A stretch of 64,000 nucleotides of DNA from Pseudomonas sp. MM213. GTDB taxonomy: Bacteria > Pseudomonadota > Gammaproteobacteria > Pseudomonadales > Pseudomonadaceae. Positions 1 to 8,156 of the stretch are shown piece after piece. Under the pieces are notes generated by a model. The model was not told the DNA's origin. It ran no database searches and saw only the letters and a list, made by a program, of their open reading frames with translations. Each line of letters begins with the position of its first letter. The first letter of the stretch is position 1. The translations under genes were made by a program, and so were the position numbers. The DNA is taken from assembly GCF_020423045.1 (NCBI RefSeq), contig NZ_CP081943.1:1612001-1676000 (forward strand). The letters are read 5' to 3'.

Positions 1-53
1 TTCCCCATCCGGTTTATGAGGTGTCACTGCGGGGGTGTAGATGCCTTCAAATT

Positions 54-767
54 TCAAGATGATTTCTCCGGAAATGAATTGCGTGGAAGATCAACGAGCG
101 CGTCCGCCTTGATGCCTTGGGGCGCGATAAAAATCTCCATGTTTTCCCGGGACAGTTCCCAGTGTTCAAACACGAGATCGACTACTGCAGATTCATCGCG
201 GCGTTCAATCGCCTCGATAAACAAATCGTGGTGCCCCGCCGACAGCTCAAGACGCTCTTCCATGTCCTCGTTTTGAGGCCGGAAAAAGGTATTGCCGATA
301 CGGGAGTGATCAATCAGCAATCTTTCCAGGCTGGGCTGGAGGTATTGATTGCCGGCCATTTCGCCCATGATCGCGTGGAAGCGGTTGTTCTCGACGACCA
401 TGGCCAGCGCATCCCTTGAGGTAGTGGCGATGCGGAACCGGTGCTGCGTGTCCTTCAAGTCGACCAGTTGGCGCGGCTTGTAGTTTTGAACGGCCAGACG
501 GCCAACGGCTGCGTAAATCATCGGTGCGACGAGGAAGAAATTGCGCAGGGTCGAGTGATTCATTGGAATCACCCGGGCACCGCGGTTTTCCCGAATGTCG
601 ACATAACCTTCACCGGCCAGGCGTCGGAATACTTCCCGGACCGGCGTGCGGGACAAGCCATATCGCTCGCTGAGAATGACCTCATCCAGCGCTTCGTCAG
701 GGTCCAGTTCCATCGTCAGGATTTGACGTTTCAGATCTTCGTAAAGACTGGTTTTGCCGTTTTTCAC
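54..767 (-). CDS. GntR-family transcriptional regulator, FCD (FadR/VanR-like) type
   Basis: Predicted cytoplasmic DNA-binding regulator of 237 residues. The N-terminal winged helix lies at about residues 5-70 (LSERYGLSRTPVREVFRRL is its recognition segment). An all-helical FCD ligand domain follows, with the usual histidine-bearing motifs NNRFHAIM, HHDLF and FEHWELS. I chose the GTG at 767 because a perfect GGAGG (773-777) sits five bases upstream. The frame stays open to 881, but those 38 extra residues have no ribosome site and would run over a TGTATACA palindrome. FCD regulators usually sense small organic acids. The target is unknown because the genes on its far side lie outside the window. 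Confidence 0.85.
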   Translation of the reverse strand: MKNGKTSLYEDLKRQILTMELDPDEALDEVILSERYGLSRTPVREVFRRLAGEGYVDIRENRGARVIPMNHSTLRNFFLVAPMIYAAVGRLAVQNYKPRQLVDLKDTQHRFRIATTSRDALAMVVENNRFHAIMGEMAGNQYLQPSLERLLIDHSRIGNTFFRPQNEDMEERLELSAGHHDLFIEAIERRDESAVVDLVFEHWELSRENMEIFIAPQGIKADALVDLPRNSFPEKSS

Positions 768-1181
768 AACGACCTCCAAGGGCAGTTTTGCGGTCAGGTG
801 CGGCTGACTGATGAGTCGAGACTCGCACGGGTTTTTGGGTCGGTCAATAGATTGTATTTCTTGTGTATACATAGAAAACACAGGAAAAACACAACGCGAT
901 TTCGATTAATTTCTTTTTAATTCATTTAGTTATGCGTTCACCTCAAAAATGAACTAGTCGGTTACAGAAAAGAAACACGTCGTTTTTGGAATGCTTATTT
1001 CTAGATCATTCCATCATAAAGCTTATTGCCAAGCGCACTTTGCCAGCAGCCCGGTTGACCCGTAGCGACATGGCGCAAGGCGTTTGCGACACGGCTTTGC
1101 GAGCACTTCCCGGCGAGCAACGGAACAAGCGATAGTGTGTCGCCGGTTGAGCGGCTCCGTTCTCCTTCAGGATCGACCAAG
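768..1181. other. Intergenic region between divergent GntR and LysR genes
   Basis: About 410 bases with no convincing gene. It holds the TGTATACA palindrome and, at 988-1012, an inverted repeat GGAATG / CATTCC with a 13-base spacer that could be an operator. Short frames on either strand here lack ribosome sites and family resemblance. Confidence 0.6.
864..871. promoter_or_regulatory. TGTATACA palindrome, candidate GntR operator
   Basis: A perfect 8-base palindrome lies about 97 bases upstream of the GTG chosen for the GntR gene. FCD-type GntR proteins often bind short palindromes of the TGTATACA/TTGTATACAA kind (family knowledge). Autoregulation is therefore plausible, but this is inferred from position only. 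Confidence 0.4.
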
Positions 1182-2120
1182 ATGGGCAGTGAAGAAACCA
1201 GTAAGAAGGTCAAGGGCTACCGCCGACTGATACCGTCCATGACGGCCTTGATGGAATTCGAGGCCGTCGCGCGGTTGAGCAGCTTCACGCTGGCGGCGCA
1301 AGAATTGGGCGTGACCCAGGCGGCCGTCAGCAAGCAAGTCAAATACCTGGAGGAAACCCTCGGCACCCGTCTGTTTCATCGACTGCACCGGGCGATCAAA
1401 CTGACCAGCGAAGGCTACGTGCTGTATTCGGTGGTCGCCGAATCCATGCAGCGCATGGCGAACGTGTTCGACAAGATTTCCGAGGGGATTCCCGAGCAGG
1501 AACTGGTGCTCGCCTGCACTGCGGCGTTTTCACACCTGCGCATCCTGCCCCGGCTGGCTGCATTGCGCCTGTCGCAACCCAAGCTGCAGTTGCGCCTGAT
1601 CACCCAAGTCCACAATCCGGACGTGCACCGACAGGACGTCGACATCGCCGTGCGCTTCGGCAATGGAAAATGGGAGGACGGCACGGCGATTTTCCTGTTT
1701 GACGAAGAAGTGTTCCCGGTGTGTTCCCCCGCCTGGCTGACCACGCACCCTGCCCCGCTGTCGGTCAACGACTTCCTGCACATTGACCTGATCGATTCGG
1801 ACACCACGCTCGAAGGCTGGATGACGTGGAACAGCTGGTTCAAGGAGCTGGGCGAGAGTCGTCCCAAGGTGAATTACTGCCTGCGCTGCAGCAGTTACAA
1901 CGACACGGTGCAGGCCGCGTTGCAGGGCTATGGCGTCGCGCTGGGCTGGAACCGTTTGTTGCGTCCACTATTGCAGAGCGGCGAACTGGTGCGGATTACT
2001 GACTATGCGGTGAAACCGAAAGATGCCTATTACCTGATTGTTCCGAACGGCCGGGAAATAACCCCGTTGGTGCACGCCATCGTCGATTGGCTGCGGGATG
2101 AGTCGCTACTTTCACACTAA
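1182..2120 (+). CDS. LysR-family transcriptional regulator (GcvA-like)
   Basis: A 312-residue LysR-type regulator. The N-terminal winged helix spans about residues 15-75 (FTLAAQELGVTQAAVSKQVK), and a periplasmic-binding-like effector domain follows. The opening motif IPSMTALMEFEAVARLSSF is typical of the GcvA branch. The ATG at 1182 gives the usual family N-terminus; a GTG at 1137 in the same frame adds 15 residues of low-complexity sequence. It lies just upstream of, and on the same strand as, the Rieske oxygenase pair and is the natural candidate for its regulator. A dyad with LysR-box spacing lies between them (2139-2159). Confidence 0.85.
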   Translation: MGSEETSKKVKGYRRLIPSMTALMEFEAVARLSSFTLAAQELGVTQAAVSKQVKYLEETLGTRLFHRLHRAIKLTSEGYVLYSVVAESMQRMANVFDKISEGIPEQELVLACTAAFSHLRILPRLAALRLSQPKLQLRLITQVHNPDVHRQDVDIAVRFGNGKWEDGTAIFLFDEEVFPVCSPAWLTTHPAPLSVNDFLHIDLIDSDTTLEGWMTWNSWFKELGESRPKVNYCLRCSSYNDTVQAALQGYGVALGWNRLLRPLLQSGELVRITDYAVKPKDAYYLIVPNGREITPLVHAIVDWLRDESLLSH

Positions 2121-2138
2121 GGTCAGTTGTCGATTCTT

Positions 2139-2159
2139 CGCATAACTTTTAGCTATGCG
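2139..2159. promoter_or_regulatory. Dyad with LysR-box geometry upstream of the Rieske oxygenase
   Basis: CGCATA and TATGCG form a perfect 6-base inverted repeat around a 9-base AT-rich spacer. The core fits the T-N11-A rule for LysR binding sites (T at 2143, A at 2155). It is placed between the LysR gene and the oxygenase it is proposed to control. Confidence 0.5.
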
Positions 2160-2258
2160 AGGGTGAAATTAAAGCGCATTGACGCAAAACCGGACCATTT
2201 TGATACTTGCCTCACCGTCACTTGCTGACGATTCAACATCGCCCCCGTGAGGCAACAG

Positions 2259-3515
2259 ATGACAACTACCGTCGCGAAATCCCAACAAGAACTGGTGACT
2301 GCACGTACCCCCGGCCATGGCATGCATGGCGCGTTGTTCGGGCGTCAGGACATTTTCGACAGCGACGTCGATATCTTTTTCACCCGGCACTGGATTCTGG
2401 TCGGCGTGACGGCGGACATCCCGGAGCCTGGGGATGTTTCGACCATAGACATCGGCAAATCCTCGATCATCCTCGTGCGCGATGACGACGAGCAGGTGCA
2501 GGCGTTTCGCAACGTTTGCCGCCATCGCGGGGCACGCCTGAAACAGGCCGGCAAATCAACGGTGGGCATGCTCGTGTGTCCGTATCACCAGTGGACCTAC
2601 GACCTTGATGGCAGCCTCAAGCACGCCGCCCACATGGGTAAGGATTTCGATCCGACCTGCAAAAGCCTGATTCGTGTTCATACGAAAGTGGTCGGCACTC
2701 ATGTGTTTGTTTGCCTGGGTGACCGACCACCGGAAGACATCGCCTATCTGGAACAAACCATGGCGCCCCGGCTGGCGCCCTACAACCTCACGTATTCGAA
2801 GATTGCTTATGAAGCCGAGATCATTGAAGACGGTAACTGGAAGTTGGTCATCGAAAACAATCGCGAGTGTTATCACTGCTCTGCGACGCACCCTGAATTA
2901 ACCGCCTCATTCCTGCCGGAGGATTTTGGTTTCTGCGCTGAAGGTCTGAGTGAGGAATCGCTGCAAGCGCTGGATGAGTATGAAGAACGCAATGCGGCGG
3001 CCAAACGCAGTTGGGAACGTGAAGGGTTTATCTGCGACGCAGTGGAACACCTGGACACAGACGCGGTGACCCAGTTCCGCACGCAACGGCTGGTCATTGC
3101 CGGCAATGGCGAATCGCAAACGCTCGACACTCGGGTGGCCTGCACACGGCTGTTTGGTGATCTGACCCGCCGCGATCTCGGCGACGTGCACCTGTGGACT
3201 CATAACTCCTGGACGCATGTGATGAGCGATCACGCCGTCATTTCATACATCATCCCGCTCGCGCCCGACAAGACGTTGGTGCGCACCAAATGGCTGGTCC
3301 ATGCCGACGCCATCGAGGGCGTGGATTACGACATCGAAAAACTGACCGAGGTCTGGAAAGCCACCAATCAGCAGGACGCCAACCTTGTCGCGATCACCCA
3401 CAGCGGTACGCAAGATCCCGGCTACTCGCCAGGCCCCTTCTCGGCATTTACCGAATCCTACGTGGATCAATTTTCTCGCTGGTACGCCGCGCGGCTTGCC
3501 GCACAGGGAGTGTGA
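2259..3515 (+). CDS. Rieske non-heme iron oxygenase alpha subunit, GbcA-like
   Basis: Predicted oxygenase that hydroxylates and thereby demethylates a quaternary amine such as glycine betaine. The 418 residues show a Rieske [2Fe-2S] site (Cys87, His89, Cys107, His110: NVCRHRG then CPYHQW). The catalytic mononuclear iron site has the family motif ENNRECYHCSATHPEL (His206, His211) and a C-terminal acidic ligand region near DANLVAI. The C-terminal half (WLVHADAIEGVDYDIEKL, YSPGPFSAFTE) matches my memory of Pseudomonas GbcA closely. The ATG at 2259 has GAGG six bases upstream; a GTG at 2247 is less likely. It ends 3 bases before the reductase gene. The substrate is inferred: it could be another betaine (for example stachydrine or carnitine-like) rather than glycine betaine. 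Confidence 0.85.
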   Translation: MTTTVAKSQQELVTARTPGHGMHGALFGRQDIFDSDVDIFFTRHWILVGVTADIPEPGDVSTIDIGKSSIILVRDDDEQVQAFRNVCRHRGARLKQAGKSTVGMLVCPYHQWTYDLDGSLKHAAHMGKDFDPTCKSLIRVHTKVVGTHVFVCLGDRPPEDIAYLEQTMAPRLAPYNLTYSKIAYEAEIIEDGNWKLVIENNRECYHCSATHPELTASFLPEDFGFCAEGLSEESLQALDEYEERNAAAKRSWEREGFICDAVEHLDTDAVTQFRTQRLVIAGNGESQTLDTRVACTRLFGDLTRRDLGDVHLWTHNSWTHVMSDHAVISYIIPLAPDKTLVRTKWLVHADAIEGVDYDIEKLTEVWKATNQQDANLVAITHSGTQDPGYSPGPFSAFTESYVDQFSRWYAARLAAQGV

Positions 3516-3518
3516 GCA

Positions 3519-4667
3519 ATGACCATGACCCTCCTTGAAAAGCCACCGGTTACAGCGAGCGCCGTGTCTGCACCGAACGTATTCACCCATCCGGACACGT
3601 GGGCCACCAACGGTGCACAGTGGAACAGTGGCGAGCAAAAAGCGCTGCACTGTTGCGCCGTACGCGACGAAACCCACGACGTAAAAACCTTTACCTTTCG
3701 AAGTGCGGATTTCAGCGCCATCAGTTTTGAGCCAGGGCAGTTCATTACGGTATCGCCGACCATTTCGGGGCAACGCGTGTCGCGCTGCTACACGTTGTCA
3801 TCGTCGCCCACCCGCCCCTTTGCGCTGTCGATCACGGTCAAGCGTGTTCCCGGCGGGACCGTATCGAACTGGCTGCACGATCACTTGCGCGAAGGCGACA
3901 GGCTGCTTGCCTCAGGCCCTGCGGGCAGCTTCACACCGACAGGCCGTCCAGCCGACAAGCTGCTTTATCTATCGGCGGGGTCCGGCGTGACACCGCTGAT
4001 GTCCATGACCCGTGCGGGTTTCGACCTGGCAGCCCGACTGGATATCGTCTTCGTGCACAGTGCTCGAACCCCCGACGATATTATTTTCCATGAAGAACTG
4101 ACACGGATGCAGGCCAGCATGCCGGGACTTCGTGTCGTGAATATCTGCGAAGGACACGGCGACAGCGCGGATTGGGCCGGGCCGATTGGCCGCCTGGATC
4201 TGGCCTTGCTCAGCGAACAGGTGCCGGACTTCAAGGACAGAGAAGTGTTCACTTGTGGGCCGCAAGGTTACATGGGCGCGGTCAAATCGCTACTCAAACA
4301 GGGAAACTTTGATTTCCAGCACTATCACCAGGAAAGCTTCGATATCACGGCGCTGGATGAGGCCCCTCTGATCGAAACGGCCTGCGTGCTCGATCAGCCG
4401 GAGAGCCTGTTTACGATCACGCTGTCCCGCTCCGGTAAAACCTTCAGCATGCCGGGCAACCAGACCGTGCTGACCGCAGCGAAGAAGGCCGGCGCCATCA
4501 TCCCCTCCTCTTGCAGCCAAGGGGTCTGCGGCACCTGTAAAACGGCGGTGCTGCAAGGCACGGTGGCGATGAACCACAACGGCGGCATCCGCCAGCGTGA
4601 AATCGACAAGGGATTGCGCCTGCTGTGCTGCAGTAAGCCAACGTCAGACCTGGTCATCGATTTGTAG
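3519..4667 (+). CDS. Hybrid ferredoxin reductase (FAD/NAD/[2Fe-2S]), GbcB-like
   Basis: Electron donor for the preceding Rieske oxygenase. The order is an FAD-binding barrel (about residues 40-140, motif RCYTLSSSP), an NAD(P)-binding domain (GSGVTPLMSM near 150, FTCGPQGYM near 245), and a C-terminal plant-type [2Fe-2S] ferredoxin domain. Its cysteines are in CSQGVCGTC, with the last ligand in LLCCSKP. This FNR-then-ferredoxin order is that of GbcB and related class IA reductases. The start codon follows the oxygenase stop by three bases, so the two are almost certainly co-transcribed and translated in balance. A short unrelated N-terminal tail precedes the flavin domain. Confidence 0.85.
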   Translation: MTMTLLEKPPVTASAVSAPNVFTHPDTWATNGAQWNSGEQKALHCCAVRDETHDVKTFTFRSADFSAISFEPGQFITVSPTISGQRVSRCYTLSSSPTRPFALSITVKRVPGGTVSNWLHDHLREGDRLLASGPAGSFTPTGRPADKLLYLSAGSGVTPLMSMTRAGFDLAARLDIVFVHSARTPDDIIFHEELTRMQASMPGLRVVNICEGHGDSADWAGPIGRLDLALLSEQVPDFKDREVFTCGPQGYMGAVKSLLKQGNFDFQHYHQESFDITALDEAPLIETACVLDQPESLFTITLSRSGKTFSMPGNQTVLTAAKKAGAIIPSSCSQGVCGTCKTAVLQGTVAMNHNGGIRQREIDKGLRLLCCSKPTSDLVIDL

Positions 4668-4806
4668 GGTCCATCAGAACCTTTCAATGTGGTCTACGCT
4701 CCAGCCTTGGGTACCTTGTTCTGCCCCGGGCGACGTGCGTTTTCGGCACGGTGGTTTGCAGCGGATGCGGTACGCAACTCTCCATGCATCCTTCCGGGAA
4801 AACCAC

Positions 4807-5712
4807 ATGATCCGCACCTTGCTGACTGCTTCTTTGCTGCTTGCGCTAAGCCTGCCCGCCCATGCCGGCGTCACGCCATTCCCCACTTCCTTCCGCACCC
4901 AGGACATCGCCGTGGAAGGCGCGAAGATCCACGTGCGCGTCGGCGGCAAAGGGCCTGCCGTGGTGCTGCTGCATGGCTTCGGCGACACCGGCGACATGTG
5001 GGCGCCTCTCGCTGCCGACCTGGCCAAGGATCACACGGTCGTGGTGCCGGACCTGCGCGGCATGGGCTTGTCGTCGATCCCGGACGGCGGCTACGACAAG
5101 AAGACGCAAGCGGGCGACATACGCGCGGTACTCGCAGCGTTGAAAATCGAACATTCCGTGGTCATCGGCCATGACATCGGCACCATGGTCGCCTTCGCCT
5201 ACGCCTCGCGTTATCCGCAGCAAACCGATCGCCTGGTGGTCATGGATGCGCCCGTACCGGGCATTCCGCCGTGGAACGACATCGTGCGCTCACCGATGCT
5301 GTGGCACTTCGATTTTGGCGGCCCGGATGCCGAGCGCCTGGTGGCCGGTCGTGAGCGTATCTACCTCGACCGCTTCTGGAACGAGTTCGCCGGCGACCCG
5401 ACCAAAGTGGACGAAGCCACCCGCCAGCATTACGCCAAACTCTACGCCCGCCCCGGCGCGATGCACGCGGCGTTCGCGCAGTTTCGCAGCATTCGCCAGG
5501 ACGCCGTGGACAACGAAGCATCAATGAAGACACGCCTGACCATGCCCGTGCTGGCCGTCGGCGGGGAAAAATCCTTTGGCAACAACGAAGCCATCGTCAT
5601 GCGCAACGCCGCGGACAATGTCACGGAAGTGGTGATTCCAGGGGCAGGACATTGGTTGATGGAAGAGGCGCCTACGCAGACTATTCGGGCGATTCGCGAC
5701 TTTTTGCAGTGA
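4807..5712 (+). CDS. Secreted alpha/beta hydrolase, Cif-like epoxide hydrolase
   Basis: A 301-residue exported hydrolase with a clear Sec signal peptide (MIRTLLTASLLLALSLPAHA). Visible catalytic features are the oxyanion motif HGFG (56-59), the nucleophile Asp123 in VIGHDIGTM, and the catalytic histidine in GAGHWLMEE near the C-terminus. An Asp nucleophile in HDIG, together with LWHFDF and the lid region LVAGRERIYLDRFW, resembles the Pseudomonas epoxide hydrolase Cif. The residue corresponding to Cif's charge-relay glutamate appears to be Asp148 (VVMDAPVPG), a conservative change. The frame is open upstream to 4597, overlapping the reductase gene, but only the ATG at 4807 gives a signal peptide. 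The true substrate is unknown. Confidence 0.75.
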   Translation: MIRTLLTASLLLALSLPAHAGVTPFPTSFRTQDIAVEGAKIHVRVGGKGPAVVLLHGFGDTGDMWAPLAADLAKDHTVVVPDLRGMGLSSIPDGGYDKKTQAGDIRAVLAALKIEHSVVIGHDIGTMVAFAYASRYPQQTDRLVVMDAPVPGIPPWNDIVRSPMLWHFDFGGPDAERLVAGRERIYLDRFWNEFAGDPTKVDEATRQHYAKLYARPGAMHAAFAQFRSIRQDAVDNEASMKTRLTMPVLAVGGEKSFGNNEAIVMRNAADNVTEVVIPGAGHWLMEEAPTQTIRAIRDFLQ

Positions 5713-5758
5713 CCGTCTGTAGCAGGGCAAAAACGAATTGAGCTCCAATCACATGGAG

Positions 5759-5783
5759 GCGGCGATGAGTAATATCGCCGCCC
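5759..5783. terminator. Candidate hairpin terminator after the Cif-like gene
   Basis: A GC-rich 9-bp perfect stem with a 7-base loop. There is no U-tract on either strand, so intrinsic termination is uncertain; it may protect the 3' end of the mRNA instead. Confidence 0.35.
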
Positions 5784-5871
5784 CGTGTGCGAAGCTGACT
5801 GCGATCAGCATTCCGGTATAAGCGTTCGATTGATTGCGAATAGCTGCTTTGTGTCATGCCCTGACGTGACT

Positions 5872-5888
5872 GGCGGCAATCGGCCAGA
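5872..5888. repeat. Dispersed intergenic motif GGCRGCAATCGGCCAGA, copy 1
   Basis: Sixteen of 17 bases match the copy at 27789-27805, and both are preceded by an ATAGCTGC element. Both copies sit just after gene ends. I recall this motif as common between genes in P. fluorescens-group genomes; its role is unknown. Confidence 0.5.
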
Positions 5889-6031
5889 GAGTCCGATGGA
5901 CACGTTAATGGCCAAACGATATCATGCAACTATTAATACTCGGCAATGGATCTTTCCATCTATGTAGTGTCGTTTACACGATATCGCATATCGCCTGATA
6001 GTAGTTAGACTACTTACATGAGATCGCGCAG

Positions 6032-6331
6032 TTGAAAAATATACTTTTAGCCGGATGCATTACCTGTGCCTTGACGGGTTGCACCTTCACGGGCGCCAAT
6101 GAAATTGCACCGGGCCAATATATGATCACAAGCCACGGAAGTATCTTTAACTCTAGAGAAGGCTTGTTAGAAAACATAAACCAGAAAGCCACAAAAGTGT
6201 GCAATGGAAAGCCTTACCATCTGGAAGGTGACTCAGGCGCCAACATGGTCATTGCTACTCAAACTCAGTTGGGTAGTACTCCAACTACAGTCCTTGGTCT
6301 GAAAGCAATTTGCGAAGAGAGCAGCCAATAG
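6032..6331 (+). CDS. Small lipoprotein, unknown function
   Basis: A 99-residue predicted lipoprotein. The TTG start gives a short signal peptide ending in a lipobox (CALTGC, lipidated Cys at about residue 16). The mature part is small and polar with two further cysteines (KVCNGKPY and KAICEES), which could form a disulphide, and carries the sequence GSIFNSREGLLENINQKA. No recognised enzyme motif is visible. It is the first of three lipoprotein genes in a row on this strand, with 62 bases to the next. The ATG at 6018 is out of frame, which supports the TTG start. Confidence 0.6.
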   Translation: MKNILLAGCITCALTGCTFTGANEIAPGQYMITSHGSIFNSREGLLENINQKATKVCNGKPYHLEGDSGANMVIATQTQLGSTPTTVLGLKAICEESSQ

Positions 6332-6393
6332 CCTAACCGCGAGCCATACGGACAAATATTAATGGTCGCCAACAAAGTGAATGGAGCTTTCTG

Positions 6394-6864
6394 ATGGTTT
6401 TACGCCATTTTAACGTCGTACTGCTGGCACTGACCTTGGCCGGATGCGCTACAGACTACGACCTCAAACCCATCTCCCGGATGCCCGACGCCGAATACGC
6501 ACAACTGATGTTGGCGCAGTCAAAAGCAGGTGTTGGGTCTATTGCAGGAAAGCTCTACTTCACGGACCGAAGAGGCCAAATACGCGTTGGCAACAACAGT
6601 AATATGCTGCTGTGGCCAGCAACGCCCTACACGGAAAAACGGGAACGGGCCATACGGGATGGCATTAAACTGCCTGATCAAATGGACCCCAGAATTGATT
6701 CACTTACCCGCCGAACTCATAGCAACAGCTCTGGCGAATTCCAGTTTGAAGCATTGCCGGCGGGCGCTTACTTCTTATGGAGTGTTGTCGACATGAACTC
6801 GCTGACGAGACGAATCGTAGTGGAAGAAGGTCAAGAGACGACTGTGTTTCTTACCAACGATTGA
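6394..6864 (+). CDS. Lipoprotein with predicted beta-sandwich domain
   Basis: A 156-residue predicted lipoprotein (signal MVLRHFNVVLLALTLAGC, lipidation at Cys18). After a polar linker, the segment GSIAGKLYFTDRRGQIRVGNN leads to NSSGEFQFEALPAGAYFLWSVVD and RRIVVEEGQETTVFL. These have the look of a carboxypeptidase-regulatory or fibronectin-like beta-sandwich, in which GEFxFExLPAGxY is a recurring strand-turn motif. GGAG lies seven bases before the ATG. Probable cell-surface or periplasm-facing structural protein. It lies 48 bases upstream of a third lipoprotein, so an operon is likely. Confidence 0.6.
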   Translation: MVLRHFNVVLLALTLAGCATDYDLKPISRMPDAEYAQLMLAQSKAGVGSIAGKLYFTDRRGQIRVGNNSNMLLWPATPYTEKRERAIRDGIKLPDQMDPRIDSLTRRTHSNSSGEFQFEALPAGAYFLWSVVDMNSLTRRIVVEEGQETTVFLTND

Positions 6865-6912
6865 TCGATGCATGTCCTCTTGGATCGCAATTTCACCACA
6901 GGAAAACGAAGG

Positions 6913-7524
6913 ATGAACAAGTGGATATTGGCGCTCGTCGCGCTGCTATCGTTGGGCGGCTGCGTCACTGCTTCCAACATGATCGATCGAGTCGATGAAA
7001 GTAAGCCTATCAGCTCCCAGAAGAGCCTTATCGTCGGTTTTGTTTCAGAAGGCTTTCTCACTCAGCCCCATGGCTTGAATGTGATGCTCAAATACCAGGA
7101 CCCGGATCCCCGGGCGAAAGATACGCGCATCGCCCTTACGACTCTTGACCAGAACAACGAAGTGCGTGGTAACACGCACATCATGGGCAACACTTTCGTT
7201 TTCGAAGTACCTCCGGGGACCTATGAAGTCACCCACTGGTACTACCGTTTCTATGACGGCTTCAGCGACGATCTGAAAAAACCGCTGCTGTTCAACGTCA
7301 AGGCTGGGGAAGCCGTCTACATTGGCAATTTTCACGCAAACTCCCTGACGATGTGCCTTTCCAATCGTGACGACTTTGCAAAGACCATTGTCGACATAAA
7401 AAAAGCTCATCCCTTCCTGGCCGACGTGGCAATAACAAACGTCTCCCAACCACTGCAATTTCCAGGCTGGCCCAATGAAAAGGCAACGGATGTCTTTGGA
7501 AAAGGGCTGTGCAACATGCTGTAA
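6913..7524 (+). CDS. Lipoprotein, unknown function
   Basis: A 203-residue predicted lipoprotein (signal MNKWILALVALLSLGGC, Cys17). The mature protein contains FVFEVPPGTYEVTHWYYRFYDG and FNVKAGEAVYIGNFHAN. This is again the strand pattern of a beta-sandwich presentation domain, similar in architecture to the preceding gene product. I chose the ATG at 6913 because AAGGA precedes it and it yields a proper lipoprotein signal; the upstream in-frame ATG at 6868 adds charged residues that would spoil the signal. No catalytic motif is visible. Confidence 0.6.
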   Translation: MNKWILALVALLSLGGCVTASNMIDRVDESKPISSQKSLIVGFVSEGFLTQPHGLNVMLKYQDPDPRAKDTRIALTTLDQNNEVRGNTHIMGNTFVFEVPPGTYEVTHWYYRFYDGFSDDLKKPLLFNVKAGEAVYIGNFHANSLTMCLSNRDDFAKTIVDIKKAHPFLADVAITNVSQPLQFPGWPNEKATDVFGKGLCNML

Positions 7525-7559
7525 CGCTGGACGATATAGATTCTTCCGCGGCCAACTGC

Positions 7560-7612
7560 GGCTTGCTCAAAAGAAGCCTTTTCAATCGCTGGGTTTAAGC
7601 ATTAACCCAGCG
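7560..7612 (+). terminator. Candidate terminator(s) after the lipoprotein cluster
   Basis: Two hairpins follow the third lipoprotein gene. GGCTT/AAGCC with a 9-base loop is followed by TTTT (about 7562-7583). A perfect 9-base repeat CGCTGGGTT/AACCCAGCG with an 8-base loop lies at 7587-7612. The first has intrinsic-terminator form with a short stem. Confidence 0.45.
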
Positions 7613-7675
7613 TTCGCAGCCATCCGTCAGGGTTGGCAACTGCCCTTTACCTAATCCTCCAGGAGCGACTTCACT

Positions 7676-8095
7676 ATGGAAGCAAACATGCCTCAGCCTT
7701 GGTACACCACACGTCCTGCCCCGGTCTTCATGACTGTCTTTTATTGCTTCATCGTCTTGATTCAAGCGGGTCTTTGGGTGGTCAACGAAGGATTTGAACA
7801 AACGCGACAAGGGGATATTTCACTTCTGGTGCTGCTCAATGTCTGTACCGTAGCACTTCTGATATGGGTCGGCGGGTTGATGCTACTGGCCAGGAAAAAG
7901 AGCAGCTCGTTGTGCTTTATTCTTGCCTTGGCATTAGGCGTGGCTTTCTCCCTCAGCCAAATGCGCAGCGGTTCTATCGTGCACCTGCTGACGCTCCCGA
8001 TGTTTAAGGAGTACGCCCTGGTCTTCGGGATCTGGGTATACAGCCTGCAACTGCGCACGAGCGGCTACTTCTATCCCGCGCGGTCTGTTAGCTAA
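7676..8095 (+). CDS. Small integral membrane protein, unknown function
   Basis: 139 residues with four predicted membrane helices: about residues 18-38 (VFMTVFYCFIVLIQAGLWVV), 52-72 (LLVLLNVCTVALLIWVGGLML), 80-97 (LCFILALALGVAFSL) and 108-128 (LLTLPMFKEYALVFGIWVYSL). The loops are short and the ends cytoplasm-like. AGGAG lies about ten bases before the ATG. I do not recognise the family. It stands alone between the lipoprotein group and the GFA-type gene. Confidence 0.6.
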   Translation: MEANMPQPWYTTRPAPVFMTVFYCFIVLIQAGLWVVNEGFEQTRQGDISLLVLLNVCTVALLIWVGGLMLLARKKSSSLCFILALALGVAFSLSQMRSGSIVHLLTLPMFKEYALVFGIWVYSLQLRTSGYFYPARSVS

Positions 8096-8156
8096 TCCCG
8101 TCTTACGATGATGACGGGCAGTGTATTGGCAAGGTAGAAACCGGGGGACATCCAAA

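Larger units (their letters stand above)
5713..6031. other. Intergenic region with hairpin and dispersed repeat
   Basis: No gene seen. A perfect 9-base inverted repeat (GGCGGCGAT / ATCGCCGCC, 7-base loop, 5759-5783) lies 46 bases after the hydrolase stop and could stop transcription, although no T-run follows. Positions 5872-5888 hold a copy of a dispersed intergenic motif that recurs at 27789-27805. Confidence 0.55.
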
